From positions 1 to 64,000 of the forward strand of contig CAKQYU010000007.1 in assembly GCA_934293575.1 (NCBI GenBank): a stretch of 64,000 bases of DNA, written 5' to 3'. The notes beneath the pieces are model-generated. The model was not told the DNA's origin, did no database searches, and saw nothing but the letters and a program-made list of their open reading frames with translations. Below are positions 8,352-16,819 of this stretch, one piece after another (positions within the stretch are counted from its first letter, which is position 1; each line of letters opens with the position of its first letter). The stretch is from an uncultured Lachnospiraceae bacterium. Lineage in GTDB: Bacteria; Bacillota; Clostridia; Lachnospirales; Lachnospiraceae. The translations under genes and the position numbers were made by a program.

Positions 8352-10237
8352 GCTTTGTTATCCTTTTTCGGCTTTGCAAAATGCGCAACACAGGCAATCA
8401 TAACAGCGGTTAATATCAATCCGCCAACTATACCTGTATCAAGCATTCCGGATAGATCAATCTTTTTATCCAGACCAAATACCGCAAAAATAGCCAGTAA
8501 AATACCTACAAGACCTTCTCCCGCAATCAAACCGGAGCAGAACAAAACACCGGAACCTGCTTCACTGTCCTTATCTGCATTTTTTGATTTCCGGTCAATA
8601 AACCACCGTAAGATACCACCAATCATAATGGTTGTACTTAATTCCAACGGCAAATACAGACCAATTGCAACCGGCAATACCGGTATTCCCAACACTTCAA
8701 TCACAACTGCAATAAATACACCGATAAATACCAATGACCACGGAAGATTTCCATCCATGACGCCCTCAATAATCATTTTCATAAGTGTTGCCTGTGGTGC
8801 TGATAATTCCGTCGTACCAAATCCCCATGCGGAATCCAGTAAAACCAACACTCCACCAATTGTAAATGCAGAAATCACAGCTCCGATTAATTCACCAATC
8901 TGCTGTTTCATAGGAGTTGCTCCCAATATATATCCGGTCTTTAAGTCCTGTGAAGTATCTCCTGCCATCGCAGCCACAATACAGATAACAGAACCAATTG
9001 CAATCGCACCACGCATACCGTGTGCTCCCATATCCCCGGATGCCTTTAAACTAATGGTTGCAATCAAAAGTGTTGCAATCGCCATACCCGATACCGGATT
9101 ATTACTGCTTCCTACAAGACCAACCATTCTTGAAGACACTGCTCCGAAGAAAAATCCAAACACAACAATCAAAACAGCACCCAACAAGGATACCGGAATC
9201 TGTGGCAATAACCAGATTGCTAAAATCATGAACAACACACCTGCACCGATAATCCGCATATCCAAATCCCGTTCTGTACGAATGGTACGATTTTCGTTAC
9301 TTCCCTTCATTCCTTTTACCGCATCCACAAAAGTCGTTACAATCAAAGGAAGTGACTTTATTAAACTGATAATACCTCCGGCTGCTACCGCTCCGGCTCC
9401 GATATAACGGATGTAACTGCTCCAGATTGCACTTGCTCCTCCGGCTGCATAAATAGCTGCTATACTCTCCGTTCCCGGATACAATATTGTTTCACCGCCA
9501 AACGTAATGATTGCCGGAATCAAGATAAACCATCCAATCAAACCACCTGCCAGAATATAAGAAGATATCTTCGCTCCGCAAATATATCCGACACCAATCA
9601 AAGCCGGATAAACTTCTACAGAAAATTCGGTTTTTAATGCCTTTAAAGGTGCGGTAATTACACCGGGAATCACTTTCAGACCATCTACTAATAATTTGAA
9701 CAAGGCAGCCAAACCCATACCGGCAAATACCGTTCCGGCTCCTGCACCGCCTTCTTCTCCTGCCAACAAAACCTCTGCACAGGCAGTTCCTTCCGGATAT
9801 GGTAAAACACCATGCTCTTTTACAATTAATGCATTTCGAAGCGGCACCATAAACAATACGCCCAAAACACCACCACACAATGCAATCAATGAAATTGTAA
9901 TCAGACTTGGTTTTTCCATCACACCATCTTTTGCCCACAAAAATAAAACCGGCAGTGTAAAAATAGCTCCGGCAGCCAGAGATTCACCGGCAGAACCAAT
10001 GGTCTGTACCATATTGCTTTCCAATATGGAATCTTTTCTCATAATAATGCGGATTACACCCATGGAAATAACCGCAGCCGGAATCGATGCCGATACAGTC
10101 ATACCGACACGCAATCCAAGATAGGCATTTGCCGCCCCAAAAATAATCGCAAGTAACACACCCATAATCACGGATGTTACGGTAAATTCGGCAGTCACTT
10201 TCTCCGCCGGAATATAAGGTTTAAATTCTTCTTTCAT
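8348..10237 (-). CDS. OPT family oligopeptide transporter
   Basis: A membrane protein of about 629 residues with roughly 14-16 hydrophobic segments. Family marks are FGAANAYLGLRVGMTVSASIPAAVISMG near the N-terminus, YPEGTACAEVLLAGE, SSNNPVSGMAIATLL and AGDTSQDLKTGYILGATP, typical of bacterial OPT proteins that import oligopeptides or metal chelates with protons. I start at the ATG at 10237, which has GGAGGAAAG immediately upstream; the frame extends four codons further to a TTG. It follows the DegV gene by 30 bases and overlaps the PqqD gene. Substrate cannot be read; context with ddh points to peptides. Confidence 0.93.
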   Translation of the reverse strand: MKEEFKPYIPAEKVTAEFTVTSVIMGVLLAIIFGAANAYLGLRVGMTVSASIPAAVISMGVIRIIMRKDSILESNMVQTIGSAGESLAAGAIFTLPVLFLWAKDGVMEKPSLITISLIALCGGVLGVLFMVPLRNALIVKEHGVLPYPEGTACAEVLLAGEEGGAGAGTVFAGMGLAALFKLLVDGLKVIPGVITAPLKALKTEFSVEVYPALIGVGYICGAKISSYILAGGLIGWFILIPAIITFGGETILYPGTESIAAIYAAGGASAIWSSYIRYIGAGAVAAGGIISLIKSLPLIVTTFVDAVKGMKGSNENRTIRTERDLDMRIIGAGVLFMILAIWLLPQIPVSLLGAVLIVVFGFFFGAVSSRMVGLVGSSNNPVSGMAIATLLIATISLKASGDMGAHGMRGAIAIGSVICIVAAMAGDTSQDLKTGYILGATPMKQQIGELIGAVISAFTIGGVLVLLDSAWGFGTTELSAPQATLMKMIIEGVMDGNLPWSLVFIGVFIAVVIEVLGIPVLPVAIGLYLPLELSTTIMIGGILRWFIDRKSKNADKDSEAGSGVLFCSGLIAGEGLVGILLAIFAVFGLDKKIDLSGMLDTGIVGGLILTAVMIACVAHFAKPKKDNKA

Positions 10238-10267
10238 TCTTTCCTCCAACTATCAAATATATTGTTT

Positions 10268-11155
10268 TTAATCAACCCTTTGCGCACCCCAGAAGAAAAG
10301 CGCAACCGTTCCGGGTCCTGTATGACTTCCGATTGTTGTTCCAATATTCTCAATCTGAACCGGACCATCCAGTTTAGGGAAACGTTCTTCAATCAAATCC
10401 GCAACTGCCTTTGCATCTTCGTAGCAGGCAGAGTTGGAAATAAAACATTTTCCGCTGTAATCAAATCCGTCTTCCGCCAGTTGTTCCATTTTCTTCACAA
10501 TCTCAATAATTGCCTTTTTCTTTGTTCGGATCTTTTGTCTTGGAATTAATTTACCCTCAAAATCAACGTTTAGTAATGGACAAATATTCAATACTCCGCC
10601 AACAAATCCTGCTGTCTTGGATACTCGCCCACCCTTTACATAGAATGTTAAATCACTGGAAAAAAACCAATGATTCAATTTTAACCGATTGGCAATGGCA
10701 TAATCACGCACTTCCGTAATAGATTTACCCTCATCCTTTAAATCTGCCAGCTTATCCATCAACAATCCGTAACCGGATGAAGCCGCAAGGGAATCAACGA
10801 TAAAAATTTTCCGTTCCGGATATTTTTCCTCCAATTCTTCCTTCGCAATCATAGCAGAATTTAAAACACTGGTAATTCCAGATGATAATGTAAGATGTAA
10901 AATATCCTTTCCCTCTTTCAAGAAAGGTTCAAAGTATTCCATAAACTCTTCTGCATTAATCGTTGATGTCTTGGTATCAGCACCCTCCTGCATCCGTTGA
11001 TAAAACTCATTAATGTCCATGCTGTCACCTAAATCATCCATATATGGAACACCATCTAATTCATAATGAAAACAAATATACTGAATATCCCGTTTTATAA
11101 AATATTCTTTTGACATATCCGCCGTTGAACAACAACTCAAAATATACTCTGACAT
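10268..11155 (-). CDS. DegV family fatty-acid-binding protein
   Basis: A 295-residue DegV protein. Characteristic blocks are ILSCCSTADMSKEY at the N-terminus, TSTINAEEFMEYFEPFLKEGKDILHLTLSSGITS and SLAASSGYGLLMDK, and GPVQIENIGTTIGSHTGPGTVALFFWG at the C-terminus. DegV proteins bind a fatty acid between two domains; in some Firmicutes they are the FakB subunits that present fatty acids to the FakA kinase. No fakA gene lies nearby. It is the first gene of the operon with OPT, PqqD and ddh and has a good promoter upstream. The reason for joining a lipid-binding protein to a peptide transporter is not evident. Confidence 0.93.
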   Translation of the reverse strand: MSEYILSCCSTADMSKEYFIKRDIQYICFHYELDGVPYMDDLGDSMDINEFYQRMQEGADTKTSTINAEEFMEYFEPFLKEGKDILHLTLSSGITSVLNSAMIAKEELEEKYPERKIFIVDSLAASSGYGLLMDKLADLKDEGKSITEVRDYAIANRLKLNHWFFSSDLTFYVKGGRVSKTAGFVGGVLNICPLLNVDFEGKLIPRQKIRTKKKAIIEIVKKMEQLAEDGFDYSGKCFISNSACYEDAKAVADLIEERFPKLDGPVQIENIGTTIGSHTGPGTVALFFWGAQRVD

Positions 11156-11187
11156 ACTGATTCCTTTCGCGCATTGGATTTTAATGT

Positions 11188-11216
11188 ATCATATATCTTT
11201 TTCCATAAAATATCAA
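11188..11216 (-). promoter_or_regulatory. Promoter of the DegV-OPT-PqqD-ddh operon
   Basis: On the minus strand TTGATA (11216-11211), 17 bases, TATGAT (11193-11188). The start point would be about 25 bases upstream of the DegV ATG. This separates the operon from the kinase gene that ends at 11250. Confidence 0.65.
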
Positions 11217-11249
11217 CATTAATATTCCCACAATACCCGCATTTATACC

Positions 11250-12572
11250 CTAGAAAAGTATCTGTATTGTTGTTCCGACTCCCGGTGCACTATCCAAAAT
11301 TATCTTTGCACCATGCAGCTCCACGATATGTTTTACGATGGCAAGTCCTAAGCCGGTTCCTCCGTTTTCTTTGGATCTGCTCTTATCTACACGGTAAAAC
11401 CGTTCAAAAATCCGTTCCTGTTCCGCCGCAGGGATTCCGATTCCATCGTCTTTTACCATTAAAATCGGCTCTTCCTTTTTTAATACCGATACATAAACAT
11501 GACCGTTCGGATTGTTGTACCGGATAGCATTTAACACCAGATTTTCCAGCAATTCCCGAATCAATTCACGATTTCCCCTGATATTACAAGGGGTTCCGGA
11601 AAAGCTTACGTGAATGCCTTTCTTTTCTCCGCTTATAATCAGGGATTCCATGTTTTCTTTCACACACTCATATAAATCCATATCCACCATCTCTTCAATG
11701 GAATCGTTCCGGTCTAATTCCGACAGACGGATAATATCGTTAATCAACACCAGTAACCGTTCTGCATTTCTTCGTATTTCCATATAAAAATGTTTCTTCT
11801 TATCCTCTGCAACCATTCCGTTTTCCATCAATTCGGCATAACCGGATATTGCCGTCAGAGGCGTTTTCAATTCATGGGATACATTTGCGGTAAAATCCTG
11901 TCTGGCACGCGCTGCCGAAAGAATATCCGCATGCTGTCTTCTTATCATATCCGCAAACGGTGCCAGTTCCTTATACGGTGTATCGATACTGGAATCTTCT
12001 ATGTTCTGTGCCATCGTTTCAATCGGACGAATCAACTGTTTGGTCAGCATATGCGATAATAAGATACAAATTCCAATAATACAGATAATAATCAGAAGTA
12101 CCATCGGCACTGTGCTTGCCATCATATACCAGACACTGTTTGCCTCCATGGCAACACGCAATACCGTATGATTATCAAGTAAAATGGCATAATAAAATGT
12201 ACTTTTGTTCATTGTATCGGAACGTCTTACGGATTCTCCGATACCGTTTTCAAACGCCTGCAAAATCTCCGGACGATCCATATGATTTTGTAATTCATTT
12301 GCACTCTTGTCATTGTCATATAAAACCGTACCATCTTCATCTACCCAGGTCACACGCAGTTCCCGGATATCGGTTGACAAATCAATCGTATCCGTATTTG
12401 CATCAACTTCTTCAAAATAATGGGTATCCTTTAACAGTTTTGCACTGACTGCCAAGTCATTTCGCACCTGTTTTGCAAACAGACCGTAATATAAAATTGT
12501 CATTCCCACGGTTGTTGCAATAACCGCCAATACGGCAATTCCAATCAACCTCAAATTAATCTTATTTTTCAT
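11250..12572 (-). CDS. Sensor histidine kinase, PhoR-like
   Basis: A 440-residue membrane kinase. Residues 8-32 form the first transmembrane helix and about 155-178 the second; the 120 residues between are an extracytoplasmic sensor. The H-box is FTANVSHELKTPLTAISGYAELMENG near residue 230 with the phosphorylated His, and the ATPase domain shows N (ENLVLNAIRYN), G1 (VKDDGIGIP), F (FERFYRVDKSRS) and G2 (GGTGLGLAIVKHI) boxes, all intact. The start overlaps the stop of the response-regulator gene (ATGA), so the pair is coupled. Overall form is that of PhoR/phosphate-type kinases; no Pho genes are nearby, so the signal is unknown. Confidence 0.93.
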   Translation of the reverse strand: MKNKINLRLIGIAVLAVIATTVGMTILYYGLFAKQVRNDLAVSAKLLKDTHYFEEVDANTDTIDLSTDIRELRVTWVDEDGTVLYDNDKSANELQNHMDRPEILQAFENGIGESVRRSDTMNKSTFYYAILLDNHTVLRVAMEANSVWYMMASTVPMVLLIIICIIGICILLSHMLTKQLIRPIETMAQNIEDSSIDTPYKELAPFADMIRRQHADILSAARARQDFTANVSHELKTPLTAISGYAELMENGMVAEDKKKHFYMEIRRNAERLLVLINDIIRLSELDRNDSIEEMVDMDLYECVKENMESLIISGEKKGIHVSFSGTPCNIRGNRELIRELLENLVLNAIRYNNPNGHVYVSVLKKEEPILMVKDDGIGIPAAEQERIFERFYRVDKSRSKENGGTGLGLAIVKHIVELHGAKIILDSAPGVGTTIQILF

Positions 12573-13237
12573 TCAAATACATACCCTACATTTCGTACTG
12601 TTTTAATTCTGCTACCGTAATCTCCAAGCTTCTGACGGAGTGTTTTAATGTGCATATCCAAAGTTCTTGATTCCACCTCTGCCGTCAATCCCCAGATATG
12701 ATCCATAATACTGTTCCGTCCCAAAACAATTCCCTTGTTAATCAAAAGATACTGCAAAAGCTCATACTCCTTATAAGTAAGAAGGATTTGCTGTTTGTCA
12801 ATCGTCACCTCATGGCGTTCATTATTCAGAACCAGCCCATCCACCGATAACTGTTTGATATCCTCCGGCTGGGTCCGCCGCAACAATGCCTTGACGCGGG
12901 ATATCAGTTCCATAACAGAAAATGGTTTTTTGATATAATCATCCGCTCCGTCTTCCATTCCTTTTACCAAATCAAGCTCCGTCGTTTTTGCCGTTACCAT
13001 TATAACCGGTAAATGTTTGGTATCCGGATTTCTGCGCAGTTTTTTTACGATATCATTGCCGCTTTCGTCCGGCAGCATAACATCAAGCAAGACCAAATCC
13101 GGTAATATATCATCCAGTTTTTCATAAAATTTCTTTGCATCCGGAAAACCAATCACATTATGTCCTGCATTTTTTAATGCAAACTCCTCTATTTCACGAA
13201 TGCTTTCATCATCTTCTACAATATAAATTAATGCCAT
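12569..13237 (-). CDS. Response regulator, OmpR/PhoB family
   Basis: A 222-residue two-domain regulator. The receiver has the acidic pair (VEDDESIRE), the phosphorylated Asp in LPDLVLLDVMLPDESG, the Thr/Ser in VIMVTAKT and the Lys in DDYIKKPFS. The winged-helix DNA-binding domain covers about residues 125-222 (LTYKEYELLQYLLINKGIVLGRNSIMDHIWG, ESRTLDMHIKTLRQKLG). GGGAG lies before the ATG. It is transcribed before and coupled to the kinase. No phosphate-uptake operon lies adjacent, so its regulon cannot be told from here. Confidence 0.94.
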   Translation of the reverse strand: MALIYIVEDDESIREIEEFALKNAGHNVIGFPDAKKFYEKLDDILPDLVLLDVMLPDESGNDIVKKLRRNPDTKHLPVIMVTAKTTELDLVKGMEDGADDYIKKPFSVMELISRVKALLRRTQPEDIKQLSVDGLVLNNERHEVTIDKQQILLTYKEYELLQYLLINKGIVLGRNSIMDHIWGLTAEVESRTLDMHIKTLRQKLGDYGSRIKTVRNVGYVFE

Positions 13238-13367
13238 ATCAACACTCCCATCTTTTCCGTTATTTTAACATTCTCTGTAACAAAAAGGTACATGGAAACC
13301 TAATTTTTTTAAGAATATAGCATTTATAAGTAAAATCTATGGATATAGTTATGTAAAATCTATGTAA

Positions 13368-13394
13368 AAAGAGGTGTCCGACCAACACCTCTTT
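13368..13394 (-). terminator. Terminator of the ferritin-like gene
   Basis: On minus, AAAGAGGTGT pairs with ACACCTCTTT around a 7-base loop, followed by TTTAC. It starts 20 bases after the stop codon of the gene at 13414. Confidence 0.8.
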
Positions 13395-13413
13395 CAATAT
13401 CTTTACTCTGTTT

Positions 13414-13875
13414 CTAAGCCATTCCATTCACGGTTTTATACTTCCAAAGCATCTCTGCATGGTTCTGTTCTTCCACCTGAATGTCCGCCAGTAATTTACG
13501 AAGCTTTGTATTCTGAAAAACAAATACATCACTATTGTATTCCGAAGATACCAGTTTTTCCGTTCCAATACAATCCGTTGCCAAAAAACAATCGCTGGTT
13601 TTATCTTCCGATTCACTCATTGTATCATAAGTTGCTGTCGGCATATAATTTGCTCCGTCACTGTCATTGCAGTTACTGTCCGGGACCTCTCCTCCGTTTA
13701 AAATACCGGTAATGGAATTATAATGCTCCTGCTCCTTTTTTTGTAAATCCAAAAATAAATCCTTCAAAACCGGATCCTTTGCCTGCTGTGCATACTTTTC
13801 ATACTTTTCCATACAGCTTTTTTCCTGTGTCTGCAAATCCTGTAAAACTGTCTTTTCTTTTTCCTTTAAAATCAT
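13414..13875 (-). CDS. Ferritin-like / CotF-type spore coat protein
   Basis: A 153-residue, mostly helical protein. Two helix pairs with ferritin-like spacing are visible: EKTVLQDLQTQEKSCMEKYEKYAQQA with DLQKKEQEHYNSITGIL, and STEY..LRKLLADIQVEEQNHAEMLWKYK at the C-terminus, with the E-x-x-H patterns (EQEHY, EEQNHAE) that occur in such folds. The middle (residues 60-110) is Ser/Asp/Thr-rich and likely disordered. It resembles the CotF-type coat proteins of Clostridia, which would place it in the spore. The ATG has GAGGT upstream. It is transcribed alone. The fold assignment is reasonable, the spore role inferred. Confidence 0.7.
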   Translation of the reverse strand: MILKEKEKTVLQDLQTQEKSCMEKYEKYAQQAKDPVLKDLFLDLQKKEQEHYNSITGILNGGEVPDSNCNDSDGANYMPTATYDTMSESEDKTSDCFLATDCIGTEKLVSSEYNSDVFVFQNTKLRKLLADIQVEEQNHAEMLWKYKTVNGMA

Positions 13876-14043
13876 TTTGTTACCTCGCTTTTTTCTATTA
13901 AACAGACTTCTTTCGGTGTCTGTTTTTACAAATGAAGTATGCTCGTTTTTGTTGAATCTTATTCCATCCGTTTTAAATTTTTACATTTGTCCTGTATTTT
14001 CAGATACCGGACAGTTATGTTATACTTCTTTATATTTATTTAG

Positions 14044-14070
14044 TTTCGTTTAAAGTTCATTTGATAGACT
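14044..14070 (+). promoter_or_regulatory. Direct-repeat operator and -10 of the second two-component operon
   Basis: TTTC (14044-14047) and GTTC (14055-14058) repeat with an exact 11-base period, the typical geometry for OmpR/PhoB-type dimers. Six bases later comes TAGACT (14065-14070) as a -10. There is no -35 hexamer, as expected for an activated promoter. The same arrangement occurs at 16052-16078, which suggests that the regulator encoded at 14100 activates both its own gene and the VTC operon. Confidence 0.55.
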
Positions 14071-14099
14071 TCTATTAAATATTTTTTAGGAGGGATTTT

Positions 14100-14777
14100 A
14101 TGCGTTTATTAATTGCAGAAGACGAGCAGGAGCTTGCAAACGCACTGACTGCTATCTTAAAACATAATAATTATTCCGTAGATACCGTATATGACGGTGA
14201 AGATGCACTTGCCTATTTACAGACAGGATTATATGATGCCGCAGTTTTAGATATTATGATGCCCAAAATGGATGGTCTTTCCGTTCTTAAGCAAACTCGG
14301 AAAGAAGGCTGTTCCATTCCCATCATTATGCTGACTGCTGTCAGCGGTGTGGATAATAAGGTAACCGGTCTTGACCTTGGTGCAGATGACTATCTGACCA
14401 AACCTTTCTCCACAAAGGAATTGCTGGCAAGAATCCGTGCAATCACAAGACGGCATGAGGATTTAACAAGCAGTGTCCTTACCTTTGAAGATTTATCCTT
14501 AAACCGTTCCACCTATGAATTATCCTGCAAAGGAAATCATATCAAATTATCCAATAAGGATTTTCAAATTATGGAAATGCTCCTGGTCACACCGGGACAA
14601 ATCATTTCCACCGAACAGTTCATGGATAAAATATGGGGATATGACAGTGATGCCGAATTAAATGTTGTCTGGGTTTATATTTCCAATCTGCGAAAAAAAT
14701 TAACCGGACTGCAATCACAGGTAAGCATCAAAGCAACCCGAAATCTCGGTTATTCTGTGGAGGTAAAAAATGCTTAA
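14100..14777 (+). CDS. Response regulator, OmpR family
   Basis: A 225-residue regulator with receiver residues in place: acidic pair in LLIAEDEQE, phospho-acceptor Asp in AAVLDIMMPKMDG, Thr in IIMLTAVS, Lys in DDYLTKPFS. The C-terminal winged helix (about 128-222) contains LSNKDFQIMEMLLVTPGQIISTEQFMDKIWG and WVYISNLRKKL. GGAGG lies 6 bases before the ATG. It overlaps the kinase gene by 8 bases. The matched direct repeats before this gene and before 16110 suggest autoregulation and control of the polyphosphate-polymerase-like operon that follows. Confidence 0.94.
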   Translation: MRLLIAEDEQELANALTAILKHNNYSVDTVYDGEDALAYLQTGLYDAAVLDIMMPKMDGLSVLKQTRKEGCSIPIIMLTAVSGVDNKVTGLDLGADDYLTKPFSTKELLARIRAITRRHEDLTSSVLTFEDLSLNRSTYELSCKGNHIKLSNKDFQIMEMLLVTPGQIISTEQFMDKIWGYDSDAELNVVWVYISNLRKKLTGLQSQVSIKATRNLGYSVEVKNA

Positions 14778-16023
14778 AAAACTAAAGAAAAAATTTGTCG
14801 GTATTTCCATGGCAGCCGTTTTCTTCGTTTTGTTCATCATTATGGGTACCATCAATATTCTAAACTATGAAAACACCAAACAGGGTGCCGACCAGATTCT
14901 GAATATATTGGAAGAAAACGAGGGAAGTTTTCCGCACAAAGAACCGGATATGCAGCCAAAAAACACTATGGAACCACAGGCAGAACCGAAGAAAGAACCC
15001 CTGTCTCCGGAAACCCCTTTTAATACCAGATATTTTACGGTAACGATTGCAGCGGACGGAACCGTTGACACGAATGTGCAAAACATCGCCGCCATCTCCT
15101 CCGATACGGCAATTGAATATGCCACAAATTTGTATCAGAAAAACAAATCAAAAGGTTATCAGGGAAACTACCGATATCGGAAAATCACAACAACGAATAA
15201 TCAGACAATGTATATATTTGTGGACTGCGACAGAGAGCTTAATTCCTTCCATAATTTCCTGCTTGCCAGTCTCTTCATCAGTGTACTGGGGCTGATCGGT
15301 ATTTTTATTCTGCTGCTTTTATTTTCTCCACATGCAGTTCGTCCAATTGTGGAAAGTTATGAAAAACAAAAACAGTTTATTACCGATGCCAGCCACGAAA
15401 TCAAAACACCGCTTGCCGTCATAAATGCCAACACTGATGTCATCGAGATGGAAAACGGAGAAAGCCAATGGACAGACAGCACCAAAAAACAGATTGAACG
15501 TCTGACCTCCCTGACCGAAAAACTGGTCATTCTCTCAAAAATGGACGAGGAACAACCGGATATTGCATTTTCACCGGTCAATGTTTCCGCCCTGCTAAAT
15601 GATGTAATCGACTCTTTTGAGGCGGTCTGTGTAACCAAAAATATATACACCTCGATTGCCATAGAACCTGACCTTATCGTCACAGGCAATGAGGACAGCC
15701 TGCGGCGTTTGTTTACACTGTTGATGGATAATGCAATCAAATATACCAAGGATTCCATCCGTGTTACGCTTCAGAAGAAAAAACATACTGCTGTATTTAT
15801 TTTTGAAAATACAATCGAAGATATGGAACCCGGACGCCATCCGGAACTCTTTGAACGGTTCTACCGTCCGGATTCCTCCCGCAATACCAAAACGGGCGGC
15901 TTTGGTATCGGACTGGCAACGGCAAAAGCAATTACCGAAGCACACAAAGGAAAGATTACTGCCAAATGTCCGAACCGGCAGGTTATTCAATTTCTTCTTA
16001 CCTTTCCTATGAAAAATAAATAA
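14770..16023 (+). CDS. Sensor histidine kinase
   Basis: A 417-residue membrane kinase. Transmembrane helices are at about residues 10-32 and 160-182; the region between is an extracytoplasmic sensor that begins with a Pro/Glu-rich stretch (residues 52-75) likely to be extended. The H-box is FITDASHEIKTPLAVINANTDV (about residue 208), followed by the N-box LLMDNAIKYT, a compact G region, F-box FERFYRPDSSRN and G2 GGFGIGLATAKAI. The G1 box is hard to see (ENTIEDMEPG replaces the usual D-x-G-x-G), as in several kinases of this subgroup. Coupled to the response regulator upstream. Confidence 0.9.
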   Translation: MLKKLKKKFVGISMAAVFFVLFIIMGTINILNYENTKQGADQILNILEENEGSFPHKEPDMQPKNTMEPQAEPKKEPLSPETPFNTRYFTVTIAADGTVDTNVQNIAAISSDTAIEYATNLYQKNKSKGYQGNYRYRKITTTNNQTMYIFVDCDRELNSFHNFLLASLFISVLGLIGIFILLLLFSPHAVRPIVESYEKQKQFITDASHEIKTPLAVINANTDVIEMENGESQWTDSTKKQIERLTSLTEKLVILSKMDEEQPDIAFSPVNVSALLNDVIDSFEAVCVTKNIYTSIAIEPDLIVTGNEDSLRRLFTLLMDNAIKYTKDSIRVTLQKKKHTAVFIFENTIEDMEPGRHPELFERFYRPDSSRNTKTGGFGIGLATAKAITEAHKGKITAKCPNRQVIQFLLTFPMKNK

Positions 16024-16051
16024 AACACATATTCTTAACACTTCTTTTAAA

Positions 16052-16078
16052 GTTCAATTAAGGTTCCCTTGCTACAAT
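16052..16078 (+). promoter_or_regulatory. Direct-repeat operator and -10 of the VTC operon
   Basis: GTTC (16052-16055) and GTTC (16063-16066) are spaced by 11 bases, followed after six bases by TACAAT (16073-16078). Geometry is identical to the site at 14044-14070 and again lacks a -35 hexamer. Probable binding site for the response regulator at 14100. Confidence 0.6.
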
Positions 16079-16109
16079 CGGTTACAGAAAAGCAAAGGAG
16101 CCTTAATTT

Positions 16110-16808
16110 ATGGATGTTCAAACTATTTTTCAACGTTACGAAATCAAATATTTTTTAACCACAAAGCAGCTTCAACATTTAAAGGAATGTATGCAGCCTT
16201 ATATGGAAGCCGATGCCTATGGAAAATCAACGATTTTAAATCTGTATTTTGATACACCAAATGATTTATTAATCCGTCATTCTTTGGAAAAGCCCGTTTA
16301 CAAAGAAAAGCTGCGGCTTCGCAGTTACCATATACCGGATGGTTCCACTCCGGTGTTTCTGGAAATCAAAAAGAAATATGACAGTGTTGTTTATAAAAGA
16401 AGGGAATCCGCTTCCTATGACAAAATGCTTGGCTATTTAGAGCAGGGAACTTCTTTTTCCGATTCCCAGATCATGCATGAAATCGACTACTTCATGCACT
16501 ATTACAAAAACCTGACGCCTCATGTGTTTTTATCCTATGAAAGGGAAGCCTTTTATCAGAAAGGAAATTCGGATTTCCGAATCACCTTTGACAAAAACAT
16601 TTTGTGGAGGACAAAGGACCTTTCCCTTACCAAAGGTGCCTACGGCAATTCATTATTACCGGAAAATACGGTGTTAATGGAGATAAAAACCGCAGGGGGC
16701 ATACCGCTTTGGTTCAGTCATTACTTAAATGAAGAACATTTACAAAAATGCTCTTTTTCAAAATACGGAACTGTTTACAGAAATTTACAAAAACAAAAGG
16801 AACAATAA
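16110..16808 (+). CDS. VTC domain polyphosphate polymerase-like protein
   Basis: A 232-residue single-domain VTC protein. The tunnel-fold motifs are visible in order: RYEIKYFLTTKQ (residues 10-21), KLRLRSYH, FLEIKKKYDSVVYKRRE with the basic residues that bind polyphosphate, LSYEREAFYQ, RITFDKNILWR and VLMEIKTAGGIPLW with the late Glu. In yeast the domain makes polyphosphate from ATP; bacterial stand-alone copies are not characterised to the same degree. AAGGAGCC precedes the ATG. Next in line are a DUF4956 membrane protein and a carbohydrate-binding lipoprotein, the standard companions of this domain in Clostridia, often with CotH kinases, which are absent here. Confidence 0.88.
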   Translation: MDVQTIFQRYEIKYFLTTKQLQHLKECMQPYMEADAYGKSTILNLYFDTPNDLLIRHSLEKPVYKEKLRLRSYHIPDGSTPVFLEIKKKYDSVVYKRRESASYDKMLGYLEQGTSFSDSQIMHEIDYFMHYYKNLTPHVFLSYEREAFYQKGNSDFRITFDKNILWRTKDLSLTKGAYGNSLLPENTVLMEIKTAGGIPLWFSHYLNEEHLQKCSFSKYGTVYRNLQKQKEQ

Positions 16809-16819
16809 GGAGGAGACTT

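Noticed and set aside
8202..9407. Long plus-strand open frame (401 codons) opposite the OPT transporter
   Set aside because: It is antisense to a well-supported membrane protein; its Ile/Pro/Ala-rich composition is the mirror of hydrophobic codons and it has no ribosome site.
13900..13926. AAACAGAC/GTCTGTTT hairpin with a T-run on the plus strand
   Set aside because: No plus-strand gene ends here; it lies in the leader of the minus-strand ferritin-like gene, where it lacks a T-run, so a terminator call is not supported.
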